Assembly (NCBI GenBank): GCA_910589415.1
Contig: OU342637.1
Span: 36,796,162-36,860,161 of the forward strand
DNA: 64,000 nt
Source of the DNA: Malachius bipustulatus
Taxonomy: Eukaryota; Arthropoda; Insecta; Coleoptera; Melyridae
Direction: 5' to 3'
Below are positions 1 to 11,174 of the stretch, one piece after another. Below the pieces are notes generated by a model that was given only the letters and a program-made list of their open reading frames with translations, ran no database searches and had not been told where the DNA came from. Position 1 is the stretch's first letter, and the number at the start of each line of letters is the position of its first letter. A program made the translations under genes and the position numbers.

Positions 1-768
1 GCATCTTTATGGCTTAGAGAAAATAAACTAAGACTGAATTTAACAAAAACCGAGTTGATTGACTTCCATTCTTGCCGTTCTCGCCTTCCTCCTTTACCGC
101 CCATCCCAACCGTTAGTACTGAGATCTCTCCTACGCGGGTTGTGAAATTCTTGGGCTTTTACATCGATCAAAACTTGAACTGGCTGACTCACACTGACCA
201 CTTGTGCCGACGCCTTGCTAGCTCCTGCTTCCTTCTGAAACAACTCCAACACACTGTGTCTCATGACGTTCTTCTCTCCGCATACTACGGACATTTTTAC
301 AGTCACATCTCCTATGGCCTGGCCGTATGGGGCGGATCACAGAGTTCTTTACGCAGAGTTTTTCTTCTGCAGAAGAGAGCTATCAGGATACTGGCAGGCT
401 TGTCCATAGATCAGTCCTGTAGGGGTCACTTCAGGCGTCTCGGTCTCCTCACGTTGCCTGCTGTTTATGTCTTCTCTCTTCTCAAACTGATTTACAAACA
501 TCAAGCCAAACTTGATCGTTTCCGATTCACACACCATTATCAGACCAGGCTTAATCTTTTCAAACTACCAACTCACCATCTCACTTCCACCGAAAGGACA
601 TTCACGTACACGGCCATAAAATTCCTTAATCACTTCAGGATAGACCCCGCAACCTTTGGATTCTCTCAGTTCAAGGTACATCTCCGAAGTTATCTCACAG
701 ACCTGGAACCCTATTCTACCATGGATATTCTGTCTTCCCCCCCCCCCCCCCCTCCACACCCTTATTGA
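1..768 (+). CDS. LINE (jockey-like) reverse transcriptase, C-terminal part, cut by window edge
   Basis: The frame is open from base 1 to a TGA at 766-768 (255 codons visible), so the N-terminal endonuclease and the catalytic RT core lie outside the window. The first residues read ASLWLRENKLRLNLTKTELI, the conserved stretch after the catalytic YxDD motif of LINE RTs. Near residues 49-60 comes KFLGFYIDQNLNW, the usual 'FLG..D..L.W' block. Near residues 105-131 is YGLAVWGGS followed by LQKRAIRIL, the thumb and C-terminal signature of jockey/CR1-type polymerases. No RNase H domain follows. The C terminus ends in a poly-proline run (C-homopolymer at 739-752). The product would copy the element's own RNA at a nicked chromosomal site. 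The visible part has no internal stop, so the copy may be fairly young, but coding ability upstream cannot be judged. Confidence 0.85.
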   Translation, partial: ASLWLRENKLRLNLTKTELIDFHSCRSRLPPLPPIPTVSTEISPTRVVKFLGFYIDQNLNWLTHTDHLCRRLASSCFLLKQLQHTVSHDVLLSAYYGHFYSHISYGLAVWGGSQSSLRRVFLLQKRAIRILAGLSIDQSCRGHFRRLGLLTLPAVYVFSLLKLIYKHQAKLDRFRFTHHYQTRLNLFKLPTHHLTSTERTFTYTAIKFLNHFRIDPATFGFSQFKVHLRSYLTDLEPYSTMDILSSPPPPPPHPY

Positions 769-1068
769 TTCATTAACCTAGCACCTTGTCACTAGGATAT
801 GTATAATTGTAAACGACAATGTAGTGTATACAATGACTAGCATTAGATTCTGGAAATTTTCCTTTATTTGTTCTTCTCAATTTTCTCTGATGCATTTGTG
901 ATTGTGATCAATGTGTTATAATGCCAATCGCTTGCGTATGACCTTTTGATTACGCAGGCGAATTTATGTGTACTATTGCGGTTTGTTCTTTGTTTGTGAA
1001 TTATTATCATCGCTTACAACGCTATTGTACTAATCAATGATTGTTGAATTTAATGGTACAATAAAGAG

Positions 1069-1070
<2 letters not shown>

Positions 1071-1100
<30 letters not shown>
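1071..1100 (+). repeat. (TTA)n LINE tail microsatellite
   Basis: Ten perfect TTA units terminate the LINE. A similar tail occurs at about 56604-56632, so it probably belongs to a LINE family rather than being an independent microsatellite. Confidence 0.85.
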
Positions 1101-1101
<1 letters not shown>

Positions 1102-2216
1102 GTCGTTTGGGCCGTAAAGATAGACAAGGCCTCGTCAGGGCGTAAAGCTGGTGCAAGGAAGCTACACCAATCAACCAGGCGCGGTCGACCCCGATCTCCG
1201 GTTTTCAATCCAAGGGGCTGAAAGTGCCGCTCAGCGTCGAGCTGCTACAACCACGGCCAAAGAGGAAATAACTGATAATCCACGGCTGGACGAGGGCGGC
1301 GACCCCAGTGAAGGTCCAACCCGTCGCGAATGCGTTTTTTGTGCAGTCCCCGTCATTTGCTGGTGTGGCTGTGACGAAAACACCTTGGGTCTGGTCAAGT
1401 CGGTTAGGTGGTTGGGGTTACATCGCCTTCGTCAAGCGAGACTTTTTATGCTCGGGGTGATGGAATGGTTTCTTCCAGAAGAGTTGGAACTTTCTCTTTC
1501 TGAAAATGGTACTATGATAATTTCGCGAGCTGCCTCTCGCGTTACTGGTAAGTCATCTTGAGAAACTGGCCCAGAAATCTGCCTTTGATCAGAACGACTT
1601 AGTCGTCAGCATATGTCTGGACGTCGAAACTCCATAGTGAGAAAAAGGCTAGAATGTCATCGAGGAAAAGGGACCAGAGCAAAGGGGACGTCAGTTTCTT
1701 TAGTTAGCGTAGATAAAATTGTGACAGCCAGGCGAATATTCACAGTCGAACGTAATCGGATCAGTTAAACGCGACACGCATAACGTCCCGTTTAAAATAT
1801 TTTTAAATTCGTTATTAAATTATTTTGTCCGGGCAAATCCATGTCGATGAGTTTAAAGCGAACGAGATTACCGACCGCGAATATTTACATGTTTCAACTG
1901 ACGCGCGGTGTCATAGTTGAACCGTTGTAATGTCGTTCGTTCAGTAAATAATTAGCGGGCGGTTATATCAAATTCACCCCGATGCCCGCAGCTCTGTATT
2001 AGTTGTTGTAATTCGTGATAATTGTAATGGTAACAACGATGCCCCGAATTCCAGTGGAACTGCAATTGCGTTAGATTGTTTAACCTCGACAGTTTTGTGA
2101 TTTTTACGCCTGAGGTTCAAATGCAATTAAATTCCATCGAGTTCGATTTAGTATTCCATCCGATTATGCGGCTAGTTTGAGTTATTTTTCACCCAATGCA
2201 ACTCGATTAACTCGAT
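1101..2216. other. Unique noncoding stretch, no gene recognised
   Basis: This is mixed-composition sequence after the LINE tail. A 136-codon frame at 1151-1561 (+) matches no family I know and has no splice or start context that supports it. Confidence 0.4.
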
Positions 2217-2254
2217 TATAAAAGGAGCCACAATTGGAGAACGAATCTCTCAGT
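2217..2254 (+). promoter_or_regulatory. Candidate core promoter: TATA box and TCAGT initiator
   Basis: TATAAAAG is at 2217-2224 and TCAGT at 2250-2254. The A of the initiator is 35 bp downstream of the first T, slightly longer than the usual 30-31. The pair resembles insect core promoters, but no coding exon or convincing donor follows, so this is a weak call. Confidence 0.25.
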
Positions 2255-2743
2255 GAAGAAGCTGCCCTCACCCCCAGGCGCTGGGAATCCAACTAGGCTC
2301 TCGTACTGACCTTCGACCGTTAATCCAACGATTTCAGTTGCAAATATTCAATTTTATCTCGGATACGTGACGTAAAGTCTCTTGATAGATAGATGCGATT
2401 CCTTTGATTCCCTATGAACGACAATTCTGGCTAATTTTATTTATAACCAATCAGAAGGCACGATTTTCCACCCTCAAAGAGGGAATAATTTCATATTCCC
2501 CGATGCTTAACAGATGTATATCACGGGGTAAAGTGAAAGAAGTAATAGAGCGACGTAGTTCGTTCTTTTCTTGCCCCGTTCGGTTCGTATCTCTGGCCTT
2601 GCGTGCTCGAGACGTCCAAATTGAGTTTCCTTTCTGCTTCTTAAATATTTGCTTTGTACGTTTTTTTGAAAAGGAGGAATTCTGCAATGTTCAATGTAGC
2701 AGGTAACGGCCGTAATGGAATTTGCGTGATCAGTTGTTTTATA

Positions 2744-2761
2744 ACGTTGCCAGGGCAACGT
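2744..2761. promoter_or_regulatory. Perfect RFX X-box palindrome
   Basis: ACGTTGCC-AG-GGCAACGT is a perfect 8-bp inverted repeat with a 2-bp spacer. The core GTTGCC(N2)GGCAAC is an ideal X-box, the site of RFX factors that control ciliary genes in ciliated sensory neurons of insects and nematodes. No ciliary gene is recognisable nearby, so function is inferred from the motif alone. Confidence 0.45.
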
Positions 2762-3237
2762 AACGTGGTCTAATTCTTCAGATTGTCTTATTATATAGCA
2801 GCCCGAGCTGGTATTTATCCGTCCCGTACGTGATTTCTCCGCGAGAGATCTGTATTACGACGTGAACGTCTCTTTTGTTATTTTGCTGCTCTGTTTCCCT
2901 TCATAGAGAACTGTTTTACTGCTTTGTTATATACACACACACACCTTGACACCTCGTTCTATATTGATATATATACACAGCGTGATGCAATAAGTTTATA
3001 TACCTATGAGAGTTACAGTGCTCCACATGACCGACTTCATCCTGCACCAGCAACAAGATCAAACCGTAACGGTCTTCATCAAGAGGAGCCACTGCTGAAG
3101 GAAGAATTCAGTTTCGCGGGTGCCGACTCCGAAGTAACCTCACTCAAGGATTCTTCGATGAAAATCTTCCGATGTACCGATGTAGGATATCTTTTTGATT
3201 GTGACGAACCAAAATGTATATTATGACATATTATGGG

Positions 3238-3257
3238 AATAAAGCTATCTATCTATC
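3238..3257 (+). mobile_element. Candidate retroelement 3' terminus: AATAAAG plus short (CTAT)n
   Basis: AATAAA at 3238-3243 is followed at once by a CTAT tetranucleotide run at 3245-3257. A short simple repeat directly after a polyadenylation signal is how several insect LINEs and SINEs end. A 100-codon frame stops at 3226, a few bases before this signal, but its product is not recognised. The 5' extent is unknown. Confidence 0.35.
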
Positions 3258-3815
3258 AGACTGTTAATATTTTTTATAGCTATCCCGTTCACCACGACCA
3301 CTTCCGATTGAGGATCAAAAAGGTTGGCAACGGGTCTCACTCTCACGTTCACGTCATGGCCCCTGAGGCGTACCCTACCCAGAGCGGAAGATCCGTTGCG
3401 AACGAGAGAGGGAGTAGAAAAACTGCCAGAAAATCCAGGCCCTCGGTTAGGGGGACACTAAACAAATGAAACGGTGGAGATTGAAAATAGAATACCTCAG
3501 GAGGGTAGGACAGAATGTGGTGAGGGGGAGCGCACAAATACGCCAAGTACGCATAAGAACACGAATATGACTGAGATACTTGAAGGAGAAGAAGTGCGGG
3601 AGAACGTTGACCCTTTTGCGAGCAGATCATCACGAGACCAAGAGCAAGAGTAGGACATGATCACTGTCCGGAAGTGTAATGACGCGGAGGACAGATATGC
3701 CAGGTAGAGCGAAGTCGACCAGATAGACACTCGATCTGACGGAGGACCAGAGAGGACGAGGAGAGAAATAGGCCCCCGAAGAAACCCGGGTAATCTCCGG
3801 CCAGCCATTGTTAGA

Positions 3816-5110
3816 ATGCGTAGAGACGTTGAAATTCTAGAAAAAATTGTGGCAAGTTCCTACAATCCAAAAAAGGAATTTGTGGACATGAGCAAAAGAC
3901 TGTTGAGACAAGCCGGACGCTTACAAAGCGGAGACATGCAAGCATGGCTACAAGATGTGGTCAGTGGCACAGCAAGGAAGCAAGCCGAAGAGGAGGGGAT
4001 AAGAGAAAGATGTATACTATGCCAACAAATGCAGTACATGCAAGAAAGGAACAAAAAAGAGATCAAGACACTGTCAACCAGGACTGGAGCTTCCTGCAAA
4101 GGGTGCATTGAAGCTCTTAGACAAGAAACACGCAGACGTCTGAAAAGCTGAAGACCACGATGCTTTTCTCCAAATCAATGAGGATATCTCCTTGACGTAT
4201 GGAATAAAAAACCCAGCCATAAACAAACTCGCAAGAAAGGGGGATCTCAGAAGACGAAACAGGAAAAAGGGTGAAGTATCTAGAATGGTGCATTCCCTGG
4301 ACCTCCTTGACGAAAATGGGCAATTCAAACTCAAGCACTTGTGACGAATAGGCCACAGCTGATATACTGAGTCAGCCGGGCCCTTTTCCCCATCTCCTTA
4401 TCGAATCGATGAGTATTGAGCTCTAGGCGGGAGTCATCATCGACACCCGGACCGACGCCGAATCGAGGCGAGGTACGATCAGCCATCAAGCAGACAGAGA
4501 CTACGAGATACGCAATGCAGCAGGCAGGAGAACACGCAGCGATACGTTCGAGTCGACAACGAAACGTACTAAAAACGCCCGCCAGTCTGAGGCGCGATCA
4601 CCCCATCATTAGACAAGTACACCGGATAGGTCCAGCGGAGACCGATATCAATATCCTGACCCGGCTAGATACATGGAGATACAGGAACGAGTTATAGATA
4701 CATATAACCCAGGAGTTTTGCGAAAACCCTCGCGAAAACCTAAACAGGAAGTCCTCCTTATCAAAGTTGACTTAGGACGATTAAGCAGACAGTCAATCCT
4801 GAAAGCGTTGGAGTCCAAGCTAGGGACATAAAAAAAACCGGGAAGGGGGAACTGCTTTTCACAGTAGACAAATAGATAAGACAAAAGATGCCAGAGATTA
4901 AAATGAGTGTGCTAGTTAAAAGGAAAGTTCTACATATCAACGACTTTAGATGAGGTCAGAACAGCAATTGCCAAAGTTGGAGTCAAGTTTGGACACCGTT
5001 GACGTAAGAGCACTTCGGCCTTGCCGTTCAGAAACGGCCTCCGACTGCTTCACTGTTTCTTCCAAGATTCACCGATGAAGGTCGTCAGGAATTGACTTTC
5101 GGCGGGAAAT
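3816..5110 (+). pseudogene. Decayed LINE ORF1 (gag-like) region
   Basis: A frame at 3816-4151 encodes 111 residues of charged, helix-prone sequence (EILEKI, RKQAEEEGIRER, QERNKKEIK). Charged segments continue in other frames at about 4416-4700 and 4700-4830. At about 4950-5040 two adjacent frames give EVRTAIAKVGVKFG and then DVRALRPCRSETAS. This resembles the 'EEV..A......V..LRP......A.V' block that precedes the CCHC knuckles in ORF1 of R1/jockey-type LINEs. Reading the region needs several frame changes and passes stops at about 4149 and 4957. The zinc knuckles themselves are not visible. It is therefore read as a broken nucleic-acid-chaperone ORF1 of an old LINE. The family assignment is inference. 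Confidence 0.35.
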
Positions 5111-8100
5111 ATTTTTTCTAGACCACACAAGCAACTAGCGAGAGCTCCACGAGCGTGTCTAGTGTAGCGGGTCCCGCTCTATTGCTGCTGGGAAAAAGAA
5201 TAGTCGGTGAAGGAACCCGCAAAGGGAAAATCCGACAATGGGAGCTTGTCATTTGCACAAAGCGGTCTGTCTGCAGCTGAACGGTCAAACAGAGCTGCAA
5301 CGCAAAAGAGTTACTGAGATGTTTGAGAACGACTTTGATGTGTTCCGTGGGACTTCTATCACCACCGCATCACACTGTGTGTATCTACAAACCCCTAATA
5401 TTACATCGACTGGTGGCGTAATAGTGTTGTGTCGCAGAGGTCGGGGGTGTATCTGTATATAGGTTTATTAATTTAGAAGACTATTTTGTTTGATCAAATG
5501 AAACCCTATTTAATTAAGGGCGCTTTTTGTCTCATTGAAACCATGGCGACTCGTCAAAAGGAATGCCAGTCTATTAATTAATTAATTAATTTGGAATCCC
5601 CGGTCGTGTCCCAATATTGATGTAAAGGTACGTTGTCCCTATATACGTATATAATATTAGAGCATACATATAGAATATATACATATATAAACGGGCAGGC
5701 TTTGCGGTATTGGTTACCGGTAGTTATCGTTTGAAGCGCAAGCAAGCAGCGCCACTGTGAAGACATTATGCAGTGTTATGAGTCCGTAATTTAGGCAGCT
5801 TTGGGACGAGGCACTAGAGAATTGATAAACTTGGCAGAGAACGCCGAAGACTAATATCTTGCCACATATGCCACAAAGGTTACTTTAACCAACTTCAGAA
5901 TTGCTTTGATGAAAATTGCACGAACTTACAAACTACGTGCGTCCATGATAATATCTCACGACGATGAACCGCCGTCGAAAACTTCCGCCGTGCATGTGCT
6001 CTCTCGGATGTATCCGCCCTAATCCATAAAATTAGAACTCTTCGTAGTCTGTCGTCTCTGACCGAACTGGATGGATCGAGAAGACGCCCAGTCTTACGCG
6101 GGGAAAACTGTCTCCGATGGTATTAATTCGTCGGCATCGGAGCAGCGGGATGGCATTCCTTTTCAAAGAAGCGGGAGAGACGCGAATTGGAAACCTCAAA
6201 GTTGAATATCGGAGTCTAATTAGCGGGGGCTCTTCTAACTTTAATGCTTCGGCGATTGGTTCTCGAGCGGGACCCGTTTTCTTTCACAAGAAACGATACT
6301 TAGAAAGTCTTTTATGACCTGTCGTCGTCGTCCCGATGGCCGGGTACGTCTTTAAACTTTTATAATTGAAATTATTTTATTCCTTTTCGATCGATGATGC
6401 GACCTATCGGTCCACTAGCGCAATATACCGGGTGGTGTACGTTTGATGTTTGCTTATAAAAATTGCAATCTCAGCGTGAACCGATTAAAGAATAGACTAT
6501 CAGAAGGTCTGGAAGCTGCTACTGTTTAGAATGCTCCAGGAATAGAAGATTCGGAAATCCTAAAAGACATTCTGGAGTTGGTTAGTTCTAGAATGCATTC
6601 CAGAGGAACACCAGGTTTTCGAGTTCTTGGGAGTCGATTCCCACCTGAGAGTTAACGCTTTCGCTTTTTTACACTTGCTACCTACGCTTGTGACCAAATG
6701 TGCCAAAAAATGACATTAAAACATTTCCATGTCAAGTTTACACTTTGAATGGGAACGATCTCCGGTGATCTTCCATTCTCACGAACTCGAAAATAGCCCT
6801 CCGAATCAATTCGTATTGATCGAGCTGAGCTAGTTTGTTTCTTTACTGGCTCAAATACAGTCGACATGAACTTCTTTCACATTTACGAGATCGAGCGAGT
6901 ATCACGTCGGGGCATTTTTCAAGTCTAAACAATTTGAGGCAATGCGGCAGTAGTAATCATGGAAGTAGTCTCCATATTCATTATTGAAGGGTGAACGGCT
7001 ACGACGACAAGAAAGAAGCGAGCTCCAGCGTACGTGTGAGCGTGTGTGTGTGTGTTCGTATAATCAACGGGAACGACAAGTCAGGCGTACACGTATATAA
7101 AACCTAGCGGCACCTCGGGGTGTAATCCACTAAGTAAACATGCAAACGCTCTTACTAGTGAATTGGAACAAAAGGGCGAGATCCGCGATATTCACCGGCG
7201 ATACGGGATGACGCCGGTTAATAGAGAGAGGGTCGCTTGGGAGGTGGGCGGCTGCAATACACCGCCAGGAAATAGATAAAACACGGAACTAGCAGGTGAG
7301 GCGGCGAGCCGCAAACAACACAACAAAGACCTGAAGCCAAACCGCACGACCCTGCGTCGCGGCGCGGTTTGTTCACTGGAGACCGTTTCCCCTCGCCTAC
7401 CAGATTCTGAAACGACGCGAGAACGCCGAGCTCGCTTACTTATCAATGTTGACTGCAGTAAGCTTGTCATGCGAGTGCAAGCTTATACCAAAGATTACCA
7501 GCTTATTAATAAATAAAGAACACTCTGCAGACAATAGGGCTCTCCTTTGCCGTAAAGATACTACTGCATCTAGCTGAGAGTGCTCTGCTCAAGTAGCAAT
7601 AAACTTGATTTTTCTAAGCCGTACACTTCAAAAGAGATCGTTTACGTTATCAGCGTTTATCTATAATCAAACCATTTGGGCAGAGCGATTTTAGCCGCGC
7701 CAATGAACGGAGCGGCCGGTGCAGTAACTGCTGATATGACCATTCTGATTGCATCGTTAACATATTATCAACACGGCCCTGCCTGCTTAAGGGGTCAAAA
7801 CGAGCAGATAACCTACTGGAAGGAGAGTTGGAAGATCGATTAATAACTTGATGTCTATCGTTCAACGAAACTTAGCGTGGCGTGTCGTTTGAGGGTGACG
7901 ACGGCGACCGCCGGGAAGCAAATTATGTCTGTTCTCGCGGTGCACGCTCGTGTGACCGTAACTAGAACATCCACGCGACAAATAGAAAGACCGCTCAGGC
8001 GCAAGTACACGTCCTAATTTGTGACGAGTCTAAATCGGGACGAAAGTGGAGCGTCGCCCTGTTGGTGTCGCGAACGGGGGCGATTACAGTTTGGAACAAT

Positions 8101-10030
8101 TTTTCCTCGTTTAGTTTCTTCTGCACAACACCTTAGCTGAAAGATCGGCGAAATAACGTTTAGATTTGGAATAGCCCTTTTTGCCTTCTGGATGCCTTTA
8201 CAGGATGCTAGTTTTGATAGAAACTCTTGTTTCGTTGCTAGATTCAAATGCGTATCGTCGAAAGAGCCAGAACTCGGTCAATATTTATAAATATGGTCCT
8301 TACATAGCGTTTCTCCTTTCAGTGAATACTATTCCCAACAAATCCGAGCTGTATTGTTAGATTCAGATCGATCTAGCTGGGTCGGAGTTACGCGAGTAGT
8401 AAGTTTAGATTAAGACGTGGAGTTAAATCGAGCAAAAGTTTCTTTCATTCTATTACGAACCCCCCCTCCCTCCACTTCCATATAGAAACGGGAAGAACTA
8501 AATTTTTGTCCGGGAACGTTGTTGAAGTGTAGGTACGAGCAGGACGGGGTTCTTTTTGGAGGGAGTGGGTACATTAAGCGACCGACCGGCCGATCCCGGG
8601 TAAGTTTATTTCATCCGGAGTCTCGACAGCGCAACTTTTGTAGTTTATTTGTGCGAACGTGTATAAATATAAATGGGCGCCGGCGGCGGGGCATTGAAAA
8701 CGTAACACGGCGGGGCACTAAAAACACAGCGCGACGGTATGAATTACGGAGTCGGAGGTGAATTCCGGGAATCGGGGTAGCAGAGAGAGTTACATTACCT
8801 ACATAATGGTTAAGCGTCGGGTGGAGTCGGGGTCTTGTATATTCAAGGCAGGCGTTGCACTTCTTCAACAGGTAGCGCCGGGGAGCGCGCTACGCGGAAC
8901 TCTTACTTGTCCGCCGCCGCTGCTCTCTCGCCGGTTTCCCGATGTTATCGTCGCGTAAAATATTAGAAGGAACTTGGAAAAAGGACCTGCCCGACCGTAA
9001 ACAAACCGTTCGTGGTCGCAGTTACCGGAATCTAATGGAGAGAAATCGAAATGTCAGTTGTTGTTTCGTCTCCAGTTCCCCCTCTTCCGCCATCATTATA
9101 ACCTGTCCCTGTAATTAAACAATAATTATTTGATTGGGAAGGGGGGGGGGGTGATAATATAAAATACGGAGCTGCTGTTTGTGAATTTATCGACAACAGC
9201 AACCGCGCCGGAATTATCCGCTCGCCTCGTTTTTCCCGGGCCATCAGATTTTTACAATGCCGAGCGCCGCGCGGCCGGGAGAAACGTTTCAATCCCCCAT
9301 CGCCGGGGGAATATAGTATACAACTCTTTTATAAATATCATCTGAAACACGTAAATTTGCATCTGAATGTGGTTTCGTCTCTCTTCCGGTCCATTTCGGG
9401 CGATAGCACATTTAGAAAATGCTCCTTTTATTTTCTCCGTGTATACGCGCGTATCTGGCGCGGAATCACGTTTCCCGACTATTACTTTGCGTGGTCCGCC
9501 CCGGTCCGGGGATCAAAGTTTAATATGCACGTGTAGATATCCGCAGAATGTACGGGTCTCCCCGTTTCCGCTCAAGGAAGCTCCTTCGAAACCAATAAAA
9601 CGTCGTCAAAATATAAATTTTACCGATGTTTACTGCCTCTGGTTTCTTATTTTTTCAATTCGTCTCGATTCGTTTATCTTCTCCCGCTGGACGTTTCATC
9701 AGAGAGCAAGATTTCCATCTTTAGAAATATCTAGGTCATCGACGGAAGAGACGTGGTACTAGTGCGGAAACTCTGGTATGTTCTAGGTACAGGAATGAAA
9801 AGCTCATGAGGTCTGTTGGAAGTGAGACTATAGGAATAAGACCACTCAGTTGGCTGTTAAATAAGTTTTAGACGCGTAAAGTGTACAACCAAACATACAT
9901 AAATTACTAGAATCTTCAGTTAATTTCGAAACTATGGTAGAAATCGTATTATTACTCGCCGCGTCTATGACCAGAATATTCTAGAGTAATCCAGGAAATT
10001 CCAAAATGTTCCTGAAAAATGACTTCTAAA
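5111..10030. other. Long noncoding stretch, no gene supported
   Basis: This is mostly unique sequence, AT-rich at 5460-5700 (a short ATTA run at about 5575-5590) and GC-rich at 7250-7420 and 8570-8950. There is a short GT run near 7045, a G homopolymer near 9140 and a lone TATATAAAA near 7095. Short frames occur on both strands without recognisable domains or splice context. It is probably intergenic or intronic. Confidence 0.45.
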
Positions 10031-10035
10031 TACAT

Positions 10036-10212
10036 TGTACGTGTCGTCACTTTATACTTTTCTCTTCCACAAGCAGGTGGTCTGTTTATATCTTTTTTAT
10101 GAATTCCACTATCGCACAGTTTTTAGATCGTTACAAGAACTTGCATTATATCGTACGCGTCGTCACTACTCAAACTAAATAATCACAAGCAGGTGGTCGA
10201 TTTATATTTTTA
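10036..10212 (+). repeat. Two imperfect direct copies of a ~118-bp unit
   Basis: The segment CACAAGCAGGTGGTC recurs at about 10067 and 10185. It is preceded in both copies by a CGTCAC block and followed by TTTATAT. The spacing is 118 bp. Divergence between the copies is moderate, so this is an old local duplication. Confidence 0.5.
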
Positions 10213-10301
10213 CCTGTTAAATAATTCCCTTCTTATCTCAAGCGGTCAATGTGACGTCAATGCACTTTGACGAAGGTGCTAAAATTATAAATTCTGGAGA
10301 T

Positions 10302-10751
10302 TCAATGATATAGAGAATCTCGTGCACCCTGACAGAGCATTGCCATCATTGACATGCTATTGCTTCCCGTCACAAAGAGAACGTATTCCTTTTTATCAGA
10401 GACATGTAGTGGGTGGTGAGTATGTAAATTCCGTGACAATGTAATTCTTGAAGAGTCTTCTCCGTCAGAAAACGAAAGAAAAACAAACGAAGTTTCATCA
10501 AATATCAACTTATTTATGTTTGAAGTTCTCGACAGGCGAAAGACAGTTGCTTTCATCTCGAGAACTCCGATTTTCATCAAGAAGTGAGTAAGTGAGTAAG
10601 TATGGAAGATTTCGGGTAATGCTGGCCCGTAAAAAGTATATGCACCGAAGTTCCAGGAAGTAATAAATCTCATACTTTTAATGGTGTCCCAGTTTGAAAT
10701 ACATTCGGAAACGATGACGATAAATAAGATTATAAAACATTCAAGTTTCAT
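10302..10751 (-). CDS. Hypothetical small secreted protein (149 aa), uncertain gene
   Basis: The complete frame runs from an ATG at 10751 (A at -3, reasonable context) to a TGA at 10302-10304. The first ~20 residues, MKLECFIILFIVIVSECIS, are a short charged N-region, a strongly hydrophobic core and small polar residues. This is a convincing signal-peptide pattern, with likely cleavage after SECIS. The rest has no cysteine framework, transmembrane segment or repeat and a composition plausible for a folded extracellular domain. I do not recognise a family. No flanking exons are evident; the bases just before the ATG include CTCTCCAG, which could be an acceptor. A chance frame remains possible. 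The ~118-bp duplication lies about 90 bp past the stop. Confidence 0.3.
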   Translation of the reverse strand: MKLECFIILFIVIVSECISNWDTIKSMRFITSWNFGAYTFYGPALPEIFHTYSLTHFLMKIGVLEMKATVFRLSRTSNINKLIFDETSFVFLSFSDGEDSSRITLSRNLHTHHPLHVSDKKEYVLFVTGSNSMSMMAMLCQGARDSLYH

Positions 10752-11174
10752 GCTGGAGAGCTCAAGCTCACTCTCCGCGTCTGAGCCGAGGCTGAGGCCA
10801 TGAGAGAGCTGTGCTGGCGCTGGTGCTGGCGAGTAGTAAATATGACTGCCAGAGGTCGCGGGGCCGGAGAGGAGACAAATCTTCTATTTCGTGAAAAGTT
10901 TCGCTCGCCGCTCTCAGGTCCCGAATGCTTGCAAACAAACGGCAACAGAAAAAAGAAGGAACGAAGAGAGAGCGCGGCTCACGCCTCTATGAGAAATCGC
11001 TGATAAAAGTGAGTTGCATTTGACGGACCGATTTGTCGCAGCTCGATCCGGATCGTTGCCAGCAAAGTTTCCTCCTTCGGGCGATTTCTCACGAAATTAC
11101 CTGTCACATTGCTACTACTTTATAAAGAGTCCGCTTTGTTTTTACTAAAATCTACTACAAATTTTAGTCGGTTA

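Larger units (their letters stand above)
1..1100 (+). mobile_element. 3' end of a jockey-like non-LTR retrotransposon with (TTA)n tail
   Basis: The RT reading frame stops at 768 and is followed by about 300 bp of AT-rich 3' UTR. AATAAA lies at 1060-1065 and a (TTA)10 tract at 1071-1100 ends the element. A simple-repeat tail directly after a polyadenylation-like signal is how many insect LINEs end after target-primed reverse transcription. The 5' boundary is off the window. Confidence 0.8.

Noticed and set aside
1151..1561. 136-codon plus-strand frame
   Set aside because: No recognisable domain, and no splice or promoter context. Length is within chance for this composition.
9367..9762. 131-codon plus-strand frame
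   Set aside because: Composition is not protein-like, and there is no domain, conserved start context or splice signal.
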